A stretch of 64,000 bases of DNA, from assembly GCA_000442125.1 (NCBI GenBank), contig KE546974.1, positions 992,001 through 1,056,000 on the forward strand. Direction: 5' to 3'. Of this stretch, positions 27,641 through 42,270 are shown one piece after another. How positions within the stretch are numbered: position 1 is the first letter of the stretch; the number at the start of each line of letters is the position of its first letter. Source of the DNA: Opeltia flavorubescens. Its lineage: Eukaryota > Ascomycota > Lecanoromycetes > Teloschistales > Teloschistaceae. Below the pieces are notes generated by a model. It saw only the letters and a program-made list of their open reading frames with translations. It ran no database searches and was not told the DNA's origin. The position numbers were made by a program, and so were the translations under genes.

Positions 27641-30600
27641 ATATTTTATTATAAGACGGGGATTTAATAAATTTTTTTTATTTTTAATTTTACTTGCTAT
27701 TTTAGTATTAAAGTAGGGTATAAAATTTAACGCGCTTTTCTAGCCTATTAATTAGAATGTTTCGTTATTAATTATAGTTTTTTTATTATTATTTTTTTAT
27801 TATAAGAAACCGCTGATATTATACTACTATTAAAGGGTTATAATTTATAGAATTAGTTATTTTATAAATTATAAAACGAGTTAGCTACTAATTTCTAAAA
27901 TTAATTAAAATAAAGTTTATAAATTTAAAAAAGAGTAATTTTAAAAACTATTTAATTATTATTTTATAATATATCTTATAACCTTTTATAAAATTTAAGA
28001 TCTAGTTATAAATTTAAAAAGATAAAAAATAAAAATATTAAAATTAAAAATAAAGATAGTAAGATATAATCGCTAAAATAAACGACTTATAAAGTAAGAT
28101 TTATAATTTCTAGTTCTTTAATTAATTTAATAGCTAATATCCTTTAATAATTAAAGCTAAAAATGGTTAAAACTATTCTTAAATTATTATATTTAATATA
28201 TAATAAAATATTTAGTTAAAACTTTTAATAAATTTTAATTAAAGCGATATCTAATTTAAGCTTTTATTATAACCTTTTTAAAATTATATTTAAATTAAAC
28301 TCCTAGTATACTTTTATAAAAGTAATATCTAAGTTAAATTGTTAAAATAATATTAATAAAAAGATATTTAATTCTTTATATAAAGTAATATTAAAAAGTA
28401 TATTATTTTAATTAAGTTCTTTAAGTTTAGTTTATTATAGTAAGGCGTCGGAATTATTACCTATTATTTAAAAGGAATTACCTACTGATTAAACGTTTAA
28501 AAAGTATAAGATTTAAAATTAGAATAGCTATACTATATTTTAAAAATATAATTATTAATATATTTCTAGTTTAACCTTTTAATAATTACCCCGGCTGTTA
28601 AAAAAAGGAAAATAAGTTTATCGGAACTAAAGAGCGAATATATCCGCTATAATAATAGTAGTTATAGTAATAGTGGTAATAATAATAGTAGTTACGGTAA
28701 TAGTAGTTATATTAGCGGAACGATTCTAATATTTATATTTAAGGAGAATGAATTTAGAGAGTTAGAAAAAAGAATAAAACGTTATAACCTAGTAAATTTA
28801 TCTATAAAGAGAATTAATAAACGGCTAGTATTATTTTCCTAATATAAACCGAAATTATAATATATATAAAAAAGTATTTAAAAAAGCGAGAGATTTTATT
28901 AAAATTTAAAAAAATTAAATACTTAAATACGCGTAAAATTAGATTTTTAATTATCTAAAAATGAATAATAATATATTTCTAGTTAATTTCTAAAACTTTA
29001 AATACATTAAAATAGTTTTATATATAATTACTAATTCTACTAGATAGAATTACTTTTTTTGTATAGAAAATATAATTAATTAAAATAGAATTATAAAAAA
29101 TAGGAGATTGTTTTTTGAATATAAGATCTTTTTTTAAAGATATTAATATAATATTAGTAGCGGTAAACGTACTTATTAGTATTACTATATTTATATAATA
29201 TATTAATATAAAAAAGATATAATCTATACTAGCTTTAGCTATTAAATTTAACCAAGCTTTTTATTTTAGTATTATTAAAGGCCTATTAATAAAGATTGAA
29301 TTTAAAAATAAAATAATACTAAATAATTTCTCTTTATTAAAAAAAGACTATTATATTATAAAAGCTTAAAAAGAAGGTTAATTTAGATAATAATTTTAAT
29401 ATAGATATTAAAAGCGATATTTTCAATTATATTAAGCGTCTTTATAAAGAAGAAGAAGGGAGTCTATTACTAATTAGATCTAATAGGGAAAAGGTTATAA
29501 AGATTATTAAAACTATAAAAACCGTTTTAATTATAATTAATAATAACTTTTTTTAAATAAATTATATAATATTTAACTATACTAGTAAAGTATAATGCAA
29601 TAAAATAAAATATAAAATATATATAAAGAGCTTTATAGTATTTAAAAATAAATATAATAAAAATAATAATAGTAAAAGAGATATTAAAAGTAAATAATAA
29701 TAATAATAAAAAAACCTTATATATTAAATAAAAAGGTAACTATTTACTAAATAATATAGTTTAATAGAATAATTATCTAATATAATTTATTTCTATATAA
29801 TATAAACTGGGCTAGCGCTATATTTATTTATTTAATATTTTATAGTTTTAAATAAATAAATAATATATTATTAATTAAACACTATATAGTATTTTATATA
29901 TTTAAAATAGCTTTTAATTGAAATATATTATATATTTTAAATTAATAATAGGAGCTCTAGTAGTAAAGCGTAATATATATTAAATATAATATAATATAGT
30001 AATATATATATTTCTAGATATCTTATTTAGCTCTTTAAATTTTATTATAACTTCTTTACTTTATATTTATATATCTATTATCTATTATTAATATAAAAAT
30101 TTTAAATTTGTTTATTCAAACCTTTTATTATATTATATATAATATAAATTTATAAACTTTTAAACGATAAAATAGCTCCGCGAAATTTACTTATATATAA
30201 AATAGTTTATTAGAATACTAATACTATTATTAAAAATATTAGTATACAGTCTGATTAATAAGGTAACGATACTAATAATAAACTAGATATTACTAGTAAT
30301 AGATTAAAGGTTACTAGCGATAAATTAAATATACTTAAAAACAGTTTTAGTTTTATAGATTATAAAATAAATAATATTAAATATAAAATAAGTTAGGTTA
30401 TTTTAAAGGATATTATATATAATTAAAATAATAAATTGTTATTAAATATAATATATTAAGAAAAAAAAAGCTACTATAAATTAATTAATTATTCTAGATT
30501 AGCGAAAATAAAGATAGGTTTAAATTAGAAAATAAATTAACCTAAACTTCGCTAATGTTAATATTAATAATATACTTTATCGATTTTTTTGACGATTTAA

Positions 30601-30850
30601 AATTAAATATAAAAATAAAAAGTAATAATCTAAAAAAATTATTTTATATAATCTACCTATATTAATAGTCTTTTCTTATAGATAGATCTGCTTCTTATAT
30701 ACTAGAATCTATACTATATAATCTATCGTTTCTAATATTTAGGCCTATAATAATCTTATTTATATTATTACTACCTTTATTAAATATAGAAATTATTTCT
30801 AGTTTAACCTATAAAAGGTTATTATTTATATTTTATCCTATAGTCGGCCT
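27641..30850. other. AT-rich DNA left of the Tnp2-like transposase, possibly part of the same transposon
   Basis: No clean open frame. A short low-complexity stretch at about 28,645-28,725 is made of AATAATAGTAGTTA-type triplets that would read as an Asn/Ser/Gly/Tyr-rich linker, followed by a charged segment (about 28,740-28,850) on the plus strand. Another charged, readable patch occurs at about 29,400-29,560. These may be the N-terminal part of the transposase gene or a second gene of the same DNA transposon. The transposon's left terminal repeat was not found. Confidence 0.35.
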
Positions 30851-33250
30851 TTAATATAAAAGAGAAAATATTGTAAAAAAAAATAAATTAGATTATAATA
30901 AATTTTTTTATTATTTATAGATTATAAAAATAATAATAAAGAATTAAATTTTCTTTAAAAGCTAGATATTTTAAAGAAATAAATTTGGTAATATCTACTA
31001 CTACTATAATTAATATAAAAACCGATCCCGATTATTTTAAAAAGATTATTTTTTTTTACTATAATAAATAAGTTATTAAATATTATTTAAAAGACTAGCT
31101 AGCTATATTAATATAATCTATTAAACTTTATTAAATTTATTTTTTCTAAATAAAAATTAAAGGATAAAATATATTTTAAAATAATTTATTATATTAATAA
31201 ACTAATAAAACTATAGTATTTAAAAATTAATAATAAGATTTATTAGCTTTAGGCGATATCGTTTAATTCGAGTTATAAAAGGGATTATTATATAAAAGAG
31301 TTATTTTTATTAGCAGCGACTTTAAAAAGAATATAAACAAGTTAGAAATTATAATAATTACTTTAAAAGCTATTATAATTTAGAATAAAATATTTTTTAA
31401 AATTATTTAAACCATTTTAAAAAAAAATTATAAGTTATTTCTTTATAAGAATATACTAATGAAAATATTTTTATAAAAATTTATAAAATATATTAATATA
31501 TATCTCGATTGAAATTATTAAAATAGAAATAAATAACTTAGGCCGTTTTATAATAATTAGTTTTTTGATTAAAAAGTTTTGAAATATATATTTTTAAAGT
31601 TATTCCGCCTTTTAAATAAATATCCTCTAATTATAGAAGAGCTAGAAGTCTAGAAATATAAAAGGGAGTACTTAATATAGATAATTACCGGTAATATTAT
31701 TAAAATAGTATTATTACTTCTTTTATTATTTATTAATAATTTTAGTATATATTAAAATATAAATAAAACGATTAAAGCATTTTATTAAATTCTAGTATTA
31801 TTTTTTTACTTAAAAAAGCGGAAAATTATTAATATTTTTACTTTTTATTTACAATTGGATAAAGCTATTATTAAAAATAATATAAAGGCTATATAAAAGG
31901 AATTTCGCGAAATAAATAAAATAATAATTATAGAAATTAATAATATAACTTAACTATATAATAAAAAATATTAACTTTCCATAAATAATTTTTAGTGTAT
32001 TATTTTTACTTATTTAATAATATTTATAATATTTATAAAAGATATGCTTTAATAAGCGAAAAATATTAAAGTTTTTTATTATATTATATACTTTAATTAG
32101 AGAAACTGTTATTATTTTTTAAAAGTTAAAAAGGATTTAATATATAATATCTTTTAAAATAAGCGGTATTATTTTAAAATTATATTCAAACGATCTTTAA
32201 TTTTTAAATTAAAAAATAAATTAGTAAAAAAAAGTATATTAGAAAAATTAAAATATAAAAGTAACTACTAGCTATTTGATTAATTACTTTTTATTTTGGA
32301 ATAATTATATTAAGGATATATAACGCGCTTTATTTAAAGTAGAAAAAATTTAACTGAATTTTAAAAGGTTTTCTATTTTTATTAATTTTAATTAAAAAAG
32401 GTATTAAATTATATCTAAAATATTTTTAAAATTTTCCTTTTCTATTCAAATAGTTAAAAATATAAAGCCCTAGCTATTATATTTAATTATAGTTATTATT
32501 AAAAGTTAACCGAGTATAAATTCTAGCGCTATAAACTTTACGATATTATAATAAAATAAGCTAGTATAAAATTAGGTTTTTATAAATAGCTAAAAAATAT
32601 TTTAATAATAATTAATTATATATATTAATAATTAGCGCGATTATAAGTATATATAGAGTAATTATAAAAAAAAATATAGTTATTTATATTTAATAATTTA
32701 TTCGATTAAATTGAAAATTGTAATAGATTATTAAATTAATAAAAGTTTATTAGAAGTTTATAAAATACGCGGATAAATTTTAAAAAAAGATAAAAAGTAT
32801 TTTTAATTAAATAACTTTAATATATAATATTTTAAATAAAGCAATTAAAGAAGATAATAAATTATTATTCTTATTATTTAAATATATATTCTAATGTAAA
32901 TTTAAGCTAATTCTTTTTAAATTTAAATAATAACTAGATATTTAAAAATAAGTTCCCGCTTTATTTATTTACTACGAAGACGCGATTTATAATAGCTAGA
33001 CTAATTTATAAAAACTTTCTATTAATTTTAAATACTTATTTTAATAATAAAACGGATATTAATATAAAGATCCTTTTTATCTAAATCGCTAGATATAGTA
33101 CCTTAAGACCTAAACTAATATTTAGCGCTTTTATTATAGTCTTAGATATCTATTCTAATAATAAAGCGGATATTAATATAAAAAAGCTTCGGTTATAATA
33201 TTATCGCCCGGTATATAGGCTAATTTTTTAAAATTTAATATAATGTTTAA
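30850..33250 (+). pseudogene. Tnp2-like (CACTA/EnSpm superfamily) transposase, degraded
   Basis: On the plus strand several blocks match, in order, the fungal version of the Tnp2 transposase family. A segment reading ISSDFKKNINKLE lies near 31,300 and a Tyr/Phe-rich block near 31,540-31,700. A block corresponding to the usual 'DGFGLYRNMYR' motif (here FINNFSIY) is near 31,731-31,760. A 'NVFTLTLGPHG'-like block is near 31,830, and a 'FLGDMPQQ'-like block (here FIKDML) near 32,032-32,060. A Cys/Tyr-containing block follows near 32,100. The protein would cut and paste its own transposon. Many in-frame stops and C-to-T type replacements show it is dead, and the usual Asp and Gln residues of the motifs are changed. 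The gene start and the transposon termini are not identified. The right end is close to, or truncated by, the Copia element that follows. Confidence 0.72.
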
Positions 33251-33445
33251 TAGTTAGTCTAATAACTAGAAAGTTTTTAATAAGTAAAAAACCTTTTATT
33301 ATTGATTATATAATATACTATATAATATATAAGCTAATTTTCTTTATTTTAATATAACGTCCGATAGCTAGTCTAATAATTAAGTAGCTTTGAATATAAA
33401 AAAAAAACCGCTTATAATATTTATAAAATATATTATATAATACCT
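33044..33445. repeat. degenerate direct repeats with 114-bp spacing
   Basis: ATAATAAAACGGATATTAATATA at 33,044 recurs with one change at 33,158, and a second block around TAGTTAGTCTAATAA at about 33,240 recurs at 33,354. Both pairs are 114 bp apart. They sit where the Tnp2-like relic ends and the Copia element begins. They may be an internal protein repeat of 38 residues or part of a terminal or LTR region. Confidence 0.6.
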
Positions 33446-35094
33446 AGATAAATATAATACTATTAATTAAAATTATACCTATAAAAATAAAAATATTAGT
33501 AAAAATCGATTATACAGCTATCGAAATTATTTATACAATAGGTTTATCGATAATTTTAACTTATATATCTATAGACTTATATATTAATAGGCGGATTATT
33601 TTTATCTTTATAAAAGTTATTCTAAAATAATTTTATAGCTTATATAAAAGTTTAAATTATATATTTAAAAGTAGATTAAAAAAAAATTTGAAGATTTTAT
33701 AATTAAAATAAAGATAAATAAAACTATTAAATAAATAAAAGGTTATAAAATAAAATAAATAGCTAATAAATAGAAATCCGATATATTTATACCGCCGAAT
33801 TTCGATATATTTACTATATTTTTAAATACTTTTACCGTAGATTTTTATCTTCGCTCCTTATAGATTATAAATTACAGCTCCTTTAATTATATATATAATA
33901 GTTTTATAAAGGATCGCTTTATTAAAAAGCGCGATTATATAAATAGCGAATTATTTAGTACTGGAATAACTTTAGTACAGGTTAAAGTCTATAGAAGAAT
34001 CGATATAAATATAGAAATCCTAGTTAGTAAAGCATTTATAATACTTATAAACGTATACTATATATTAGATTTTATAACGAACCTAGTAGGAAAAAGTATA
34101 TTAGTAGATAAAAGCTATTATTTTAATATTTAATATTATTATCTATACTAAAATAACCAAATAATAGTTTATTTAAAAAGAAATAGCGGCTATTATCTTA
34201 TTAAAGATAATTTTCCTAGTTAAATAGATTTTTAAACCGCTTTTACTATTTTAAAAGTCGGTATTTTATATAAATAATATTAGCTTTTTATTTACGCTGG
34301 TAATAAAGCTATTTAATACCTCGCCGGAGCTATTAAAAAGATAGAAATTTTAGATAAATAAAAAGTGCTAGTAATAAACGAATACGAAATAAATATATTC
34401 TTTAAAATATATAAAACTATATTTAAATCGCCTATAAAAACGGAGTATTCTAAAAAGCCGTTCTTTAAGATAATTTATAATTTAATTCCGATAAATACTA
34501 CTATAAATAAAAATTAGTAGATTTCGTATATTATTTATTCAGAAAAATTTTTTATATAATATATATATATCCTTTTAAATTAAATACAACGAATATTTTT
34601 AAAACTATTATTAATACGATTTAATAGCGATAAAATTATAAAGTAGTATTTATCCGAATAAATAGCGAATATATATTAGAATTAAAATTTATATAATTTA
34701 TTAAAGATCTAAAGATTAGTTATAAACTTTTAGCGCTTAATTCCCTTAAATAAAACGGTTATTTAGAATATAAAAAAGGAGTTTTTATTATTAAAATAAA
34801 AGTAATACTAATAAAAGTAAAGCTTCCTATATATTTTTAGTCTTAAACGGCGAAAATTGCTGGTTTTATTATAAATTGTATATTTATAGTAAAATATTTG
34901 TAGAAAATACTTTTAATAGAAATAATAGGCTATAAATTAAATTTTAGCTATATTCGCTAATATAAATATAAAACTTATTTATTTACTAAATATATATCTT
35001 ACCTTTAAAAAATAAAAGCGCGAGCGTATATAAACTTTTTAATAGGGTATAAAGGCACTAATATCTTTAATATCTAGATTCCTAGTTAAAAAAA

Positions 35095-35099
35095 GGTAA
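35095..35099. repeat. left target-site duplication of Gypsy element E (GGTAA)
   Basis: Pairs with GGTGA at 42,271-42,275 with one G/A transition, consistent with RIP after insertion. Confidence 0.85.
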
Positions 35100-35304
35100 T
35101 ATTGCGGCTATACCGTATAGGCAGAAGGCTGATAGGGCAGGTAGGGCTAAGTGGCCACCGTAGCCCGAAGGAAGCCTTCTAAATAAGTATATCTAGTTAG
35201 GTTTAGCGCTTTTTAGCGCCTTTATTTATTTAGTTATAGATTTTATAAGTAGATAATTTCTTACCTTTAATATAATACTATTACCTTATATCTATTATAT
35301 AATA
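35100..35304 (+). repeat. 5' LTR of Gypsy element E (205 bp)
   Basis: Same length as 42,066-42,270 and alignable without gaps. The outer ~75 bases keep many G and C (AGGCAGAAGGCTGATAGGGC and onwards), while the inner part is AT-rich. It contains a nearly palindromic TTAGCGCTTTTTAGCGCC segment. Confidence 0.93.
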
Positions 35305-38300
35305 AATAGTAGTAAATAAAGGAAACTTATATAAAATATAGTACTATTAACTTTTATATATATATACTATTAATTATTATATAGTATTAGATTCTTTAAA
35401 TAAGTTTAATATTTTTTTATCTATTAAACCACCGCTTCTATATTAATATTTAGTTAATAGAGTTAATTAAAATATACTCTAGTTTCTAGTCCTTCTAACG
35501 AAGTTCTAAATACTTTTTATAATAATTTAAAGAATTTAACCGATTTTATTATTATACTATTTTTTATTATAATTATTTTCTAAATTAAAATATTCTAAAA
35601 ATATATTAAACGATTTTTAAAATAGAATCGGGCGTTTATAATAATTCTTATATTTATATTATCTATATCTATAAAAGAAATCCGAGTCTATACTATTTTT
35701 AAATATAGAAATTTTCTAGTAGCTGTATAATTTAAACTAGTATAGCTTTTATTATTATTTATTCTATCGTTTAAAGCGAATATTTATATATTTTTACTAA
35801 AATAATAAGTAATTTCTATAATAACGTTATTATAATTTTTAAAAACAAAAGTTTTTAAATCTATATTTAAAAATTAATAATAAATTCTCTCTAAAATAGT
35901 TTAAACCTATATTATTACCTTTTAAACTCGCTAAAAAACTTATAATTGTTTAATAAATTTATAAATATTATTAAATTTATTAATATATTTAATTAGCGAA
36001 ATTATATATTTAATACTAAATCTAGTTTATTTTATTTAATAAAATTAGAAAAAAGCGCTATACTACTGCTAAATATAGTAGTACTCCTATTATAATAAAA
36101 ATGGTAGGATAGACCTATAAATAATAATAATTTATTATAATAATAATAAATTCTTTTAAATAGATAACTATTTATAAACGCATATTTAATTTAATTACTA
36201 GAATTTTTTATATAAAACTTTTAAAATTAATTAATTACTATATTATTCAATTTAATTATTATACTAGCGGTTAGTAAATTATAATAAAGAATTTATAATA
36301 TTAATCTATTCTAATTAAATAGCGATAAATTGTCTATAGAGTTTCTAGAATTATATAATATTTATTATAATATATACGCTTTTATATAATAGATAGAGAT
36401 TAAATAAAAAATTACAAATATATTATTAATATATTATAATCTAGTTTTATATTTATTGGGCGAGATAGTTATATAATATACTATTATAATCAATAAGCCT
36501 ATCTATAAATTTATATAATCAGGCGAAAATATTAAACAATAATATATATTTTTTAAAAACCGTTTCAGCGAGCTACCGTTTACTATATTAGTATAGCTAA
36601 AATAGATATATTATATTTTTAACGATATATAAGTTTAAAAAGACCCTTTAAAATATTTTGATAATAATATTATTAGAATAAAAAACGTAAAATTAACGCC
36701 TATTAAAAATACTTAAATAATAATTAATATTAAATACTTTAATACCTAATTACAAAGATTAGTTTCAAGTAATAATAACTACTATTAAAACCTTTTATCA
36801 ATTTCTATAAAATAAAAAAAATAATTAATTCAATATTTATGATAATAACAAAAACTATAAAATATTAAAATTAAATTCCCTATAAAAAAATAAAAATAAA
36901 TAATATAAAGGAGTAGCGATATATTAACTACTATAAAATAACCCCTTTTATATATTTAAAATTTTATTTATATACTTAAATTATATATAAAAAAACTAGC
37001 TAAATATATTTTCTACTAATTATTAATATTAGAATTTCTTTATAGCTTTATAAGCTCAGTTAAGTAAAAGCGAGCCTAGTATATAAAATAATTAACGTAC
37101 TACCTAAAATAATTATTAGTAGTTTCTACCTGAAATTAATATTCCGCTATAATAGAATTAAACTAGAAATTAATCAAGCTATAATTATTAATAGTACTAT
37201 AATAGCCGGAATCTTTATAAAAGCCGCCAGCTAAATAACTAATAAGCCTATTTCTAATAGAAAGCTTCTAGCGAGTGAATTCCTAATAATAGAATAAAAT
37301 AATATTAAAGTTATAAAAACGGCTTTTATTAATTAATAGACTTTACTAGAACTAAATATATAATAGATAAGAAGCCTAATAAAGTTCTATATACTACTAT
37401 TAAAAATCCTAACTAATATAATAATATAATTGATTTTATTTTATTATAGAAAAGTATATAATATTTAAATTTAAATAAGTAAAAATATATTGATATAATA
37501 AATATAATAAGATTTTTAAATTAAATAATACTTTATATTATTAACTATACTTTAATTATAGTAAAAAACTATTTCTAGCTATAGCTATTATAATTAAACT
37601 AACTATTAAACCAAATATTCCAATAATACCAGCGTAAATTTATTTAAAATTAGCTAAACTACTTAAATATACGCCGGAAATTATAAAATAGCTACTTTTA
37701 TAGATACTCTAGTTAATTTATTTAACCGTAAAGAATATTTTAATAATAGACTTTACCTTTTAAAAATACTATTTTATAACCGTAAACATTCGCTTATAAT
37801 TTAATATAAAGAACTATAGCTTCTATTAGAATATAGATTATATAATAAATTTAATTAATTAAAAATTTCTATTAAAATAGCTATCGTATACTATAATTTA
37901 AAAAATATTAATTTTTATAAATATTAAAGGTATTAGCGAGAGACGATATAATATTATTAAATTTATAATTATCGAAATTTTTATACCTAAGGTAATAAAA
38001 AGGCTATAAAACTTATTATTATTATACGCGAGCTTTATCTAATAAATAATTTCAATACTAATATATTTATTAATACTAATATTATAAAATTTAAAAATAT
38101 TAATATATATTTATCTACTAAAACGATAACTATTAGCTTTTATAATAATATAATAATATTAATCGCTACTAGTATTAAAGGTACTAGAATAAGTATTATT
38201 ATCTATAGTATTTAATATATTATAGTACCGTTATATACTAGTAAAGCCGTTAGAATTAGAGGCCTATATTAAAATCTATTAAACCTTTTATAAAATCGTA

Positions 38301-41300
38301 ACTTTATATATAAATTAAAAATATTAAATATTTTTATAAATTATATTTATATTATAGACTATATATTTATATAAGTCTAAATATAAAATAATTCGCTATT
38401 TCCTATTTATTTAACTATAAATATTTAATTAAATATTATTTAAGAATATAAAATTAATAAATACTATTAAATTAATTTAATTAATTATAAACTAGCTATT
38501 AAAATATTAAAACGAAAGTTTATATAGTTTTTAAAAAACTTTAAATACTATATAATAGCTATTATAATAGCTATTATAGCCCTAAATACCGCTATTATAC
38601 TATTTATTATTACTAACTATTAAATAAAGGTAGTATATTTTATAAAAGTAATAATCTCTAAAATATAAATTAAATAAGCTATTTTAATTATCCCGATTAA
38701 ACGCTACCTGTACCTATAATAAGATACTAGTAACATAATTAATATACCGGAGTTAAAGTATATAAATATTCTATTAATAAAAAACGAGAAGTAAATTTAT
38801 AAGCTTAAATAGGCTTATATATACTTTATTAGTATTTATAATAAAAAAACTATTAATAAAGCTTTTAATAAGTTTTATAAATAAAATTAAATAAAATAAA
38901 CTATTATAATTACTTTATTTTCGTTTCTTTACTTTATAATATAAAAAAAGATAGATTAAATTTTTAAAAGCTATATTATTATGAATATTCGGGTATTTAA
39001 TAAAATTATTATATTAAATACTTTCCTAATTCTATTATAAATAGAAATTCTAACGTAAACTTATAGTATTAAAATCCTTTTTATAATAGATTCTATAAGC
39101 TTCTTTTATTAATAATAAATTAATTAATTGTACTACTACTATTTAATAGTAGTTTTATATTAAAAATAAAAAATAATTAAAATACTAATAATAAATTATT
39201 GTAATTTACTAGCTTATATATAATAGATATTAAATAGAATTCAATATCTATTTTACTTCTTCTATAAAATTTATATTAATAATATTATAGTTTTTTCCTC
39301 TTTAATAAAAGAATATGAGGAGTATTTTAATTGGATTTTTAGTATATTTAATATTATAAATCTATATTAATTACCTATAAAATTATTTATTAATTATATT
39401 CCTATTTATTTATTAAATAAAAAAGTTAATTTTTTTAAATTTATTCTAGTAAAAAATAAATTAAAAATAATATTAAAGCTTTTATTTCTATATATATTCT
39501 AATAACTAGAAGAATATTTTAATTTTATAAGCTATTTTTAATAGTATATTAATAACTATTTAACGATTATTAAACTATTTTTAAAGTAAAAAATATATAG
39601 AAACCGCGATATTACTATTAATTATAATATTTATAAAAAAATTATTATTTAAAATTTATTAGTAATATTTATATTTAAAGAGTTTAATATATTTTATTTT
39701 TTATAAAAGCTTTATTTATTACTATTAATTCTGGTCTTTTTTAATAAAAGTTTAATACTATATATAAATTTAAATATTAATAAAAAATTCGGTTTTATAA
39801 TTTATATCTATTATAATTTAAATAAAGTTATTTATAAAATAAGCGAAGAATTTAAATAGAAATTTAAATAATTGATATTATTTTTTAACCGTTTATTATT
39901 AAACGCTAAAATATATTATTAATTTATAAAATTAAAGCTTGTATTTATTATTTAAATAGTTAAAAAGATCTGTTATATAATAAAAGTAGTAATATATATT
40001 ATTATTATTTATATAAACTACTTTATAGTAGTTAATATTTTATATTAGACTAGTTTAAATATAGTATTTATAAAAAAGTTTAACCTTTATTTAATATAAA
40101 CTTTTTAAAATTTCTAATATTTTTAATTTAATATCTACTATAAATCTAGAGTTATAAATAGTATTTTTAATATATTATTAAGGTTTACTAACTATAAATA
40201 CCGCTTAAAATAGACGAATTACTAGATATAAATACTTTTATAGTTCGTTACTTTCTAATAAGCCTAATAAAAGTATTAATTAAACTCCGTTATTAATTAA
40301 TCGATAAATACGCTAAAAAAGACCGTTAGATTAAATTAAAAGATCTATTAAAATTAATATATAATTAGATAATAATATTATTAAATTATTATATTTTATT
40401 ATTAACAAGCTACTTTATTCTAATAATAATAAATAAGAATTATATTTAGTAATACCTATAAATATAAAAAAGAAAGTATTTTAATTAATATATAATAAAA
40501 TAAGCTATTCTAGCTATATATATACGCACGAACGTCTAATAAAAAGCTTCTATCTATATAATATATTAACGAAGTTATATAAGTTTATTCGCTACTATTT
40601 ATAATATTATATTAATTAAATACCTCGCTACCGTTTATATAAAGCTTTATAACTAGTATTTAGCCTAATAAAACTATTTTATATATTTATTATTAAATTT
40701 AATTTTACTCTATTAAAATTATATAAAGGTTATAATTATTATATATTAATAATAGATAAATTTATTAAGGTAGTTACCTATATATCTAAAAGAATTATTT
40801 AAAGCGGTAAATATTAGGTTAAATAACTATTAAATAGGCTAATAAAACTAAATTAGAGTATATTATAAATAGTAATTTTAAATCGCGATAAAAAATTAAT
40901 TAATTAATTATAATATTAAATATTTAAAATACTAAAAATAAATTTATAGTATTTTTATATTTAATATTTATAAATTAATAATATTTTAAAATAGTTTAAT
41001 TAAACTATTAAAATTATTATATACTATTTTATTGCTATATTAAACGATTTTAAACTATAACTTATTATTTTTTTATAAATATTAGTAGTTTTAAATAATT
41101 TTATAAATTATAGTTCGATATTTATAATATTTAATTAAATATTATTTATATTTAAAACTCGTAAAATATTAGATTTCTTATATTTATTAGACCTTAAGTA
41201 AACTATTTAATTAAAAAATACGCTAAGTTTTAAAACTCCCGTTAACGCTTTTATTAAAAAACTAGCTACTATTTTAATTATAATATAAATAGCTTATTAT

Positions 41301-42065
41301 TATAATTTAACTATTCCGGAAATTAATAAACCCGTAAATATATTTATAATATAAAATATTATTTCACTAATAATTATAAAAGAATATCAGCCTATATTTC
41401 TTAATATTAAAAATACTATTACTTTCGCCTTAATAAACATAAAAGAATATAATAATATATATTACTAACTAGTTTATTTTAAGATTAGCGATTTTATAAA
41501 AATACCTTTATATTAAAACTATAATATATTAAAGTTTACTTTAAAGAAGATTAAATAATAGTTAATAGGCCTTATTAAAATTACTAAATATATTAAATTA
41601 TTAATCTACCGTTTAAAGCTACTACTTATTATAAAAATCTATAATATAATATTAATAGCGTAACTAAAGTTCATTACTAACTTTAGTAATAATCCCTATT
41701 AGTATTACTATATACCTACACCCTTAATTATTAATAATAGTAACAAAAAGTTCGAAATTAAACGAATCCTCTATAAACGCCGTATTTATAAAAGTAGAGG
41801 TTTTTTTATTTAAAACCTTATTTATTAGATTAGTTAAAAATTTAACAATAATTAATAAATATTTAAATAAATACCGTTTAAATAATATTAAAGTACTAGT
41901 AAAAGAATATATATACTATTTTAATCTAGAATCGGCTCTAGATTATAGTAAAACTATTAATAATACTAATACCAATATTAAATAATAAAAATAAGCTAAA
42001 AAGCCGCTTATTAACGAGAAAAAGCCTACTATTAAAGGCTAATAGCTTTATTTATTACCGGTATC

Positions 42066-42270
42066 TATTATAGCTATACTATATAGATAAAAAACTAATA
42101 GAGCAGGTAGGGTTAAATAGCTACTATAACCCGAAGGAGGCCTTTTAAATAAGTTTACCTAGTTAGGCTTAGCGCCTCTTAGCGCCGATATTTATTTAGT
42201 TGTAGATTTTATAGATAGATAGTTCTTTACCTTTAATATAATACTATCACTTTATATCTACTATATAATA
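42066..42270 (+). repeat. 3' LTR of Gypsy element E (205 bp)
   Basis: Direct repeat of 35,100-35,304. Its inner (left) end is strongly AT-rich and its outer (right) end is slightly better preserved. Confidence 0.93.

Larger units (their letters stand above)
35100..42270 (+). mobile_element. Ty3/Gypsy retrotransposon E (chromovirus type), 7.2 kb, nested in the Copia element, fossil
   Basis: Bounded by 205-bp direct repeats (35,100-35,304 and 42,066-42,270) and a 5-bp target duplication. The interior holds a gag-like region (about 36,000-37,500), reverse transcriptase and RNase H traces (about 38,700-40,100), an integrase (about 40,400-41,350) and a chromodomain-like tail starting at about 41,751. 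Order and tail are those of a fungal chromovirus. LTR sequence and length differ from elements A and B/C, so it is a third family. It is heavily broken (dozens of breaks). It must be younger than the Copia copy it interrupts. Confidence 0.92.

Noticed and set aside
33190-33450. 5' LTR of the Copia element
   Set aside because: Comparison with 44,500-44,900 showed only scattered similarity, not the continuous match seen for the three Gypsy LTR pairs.
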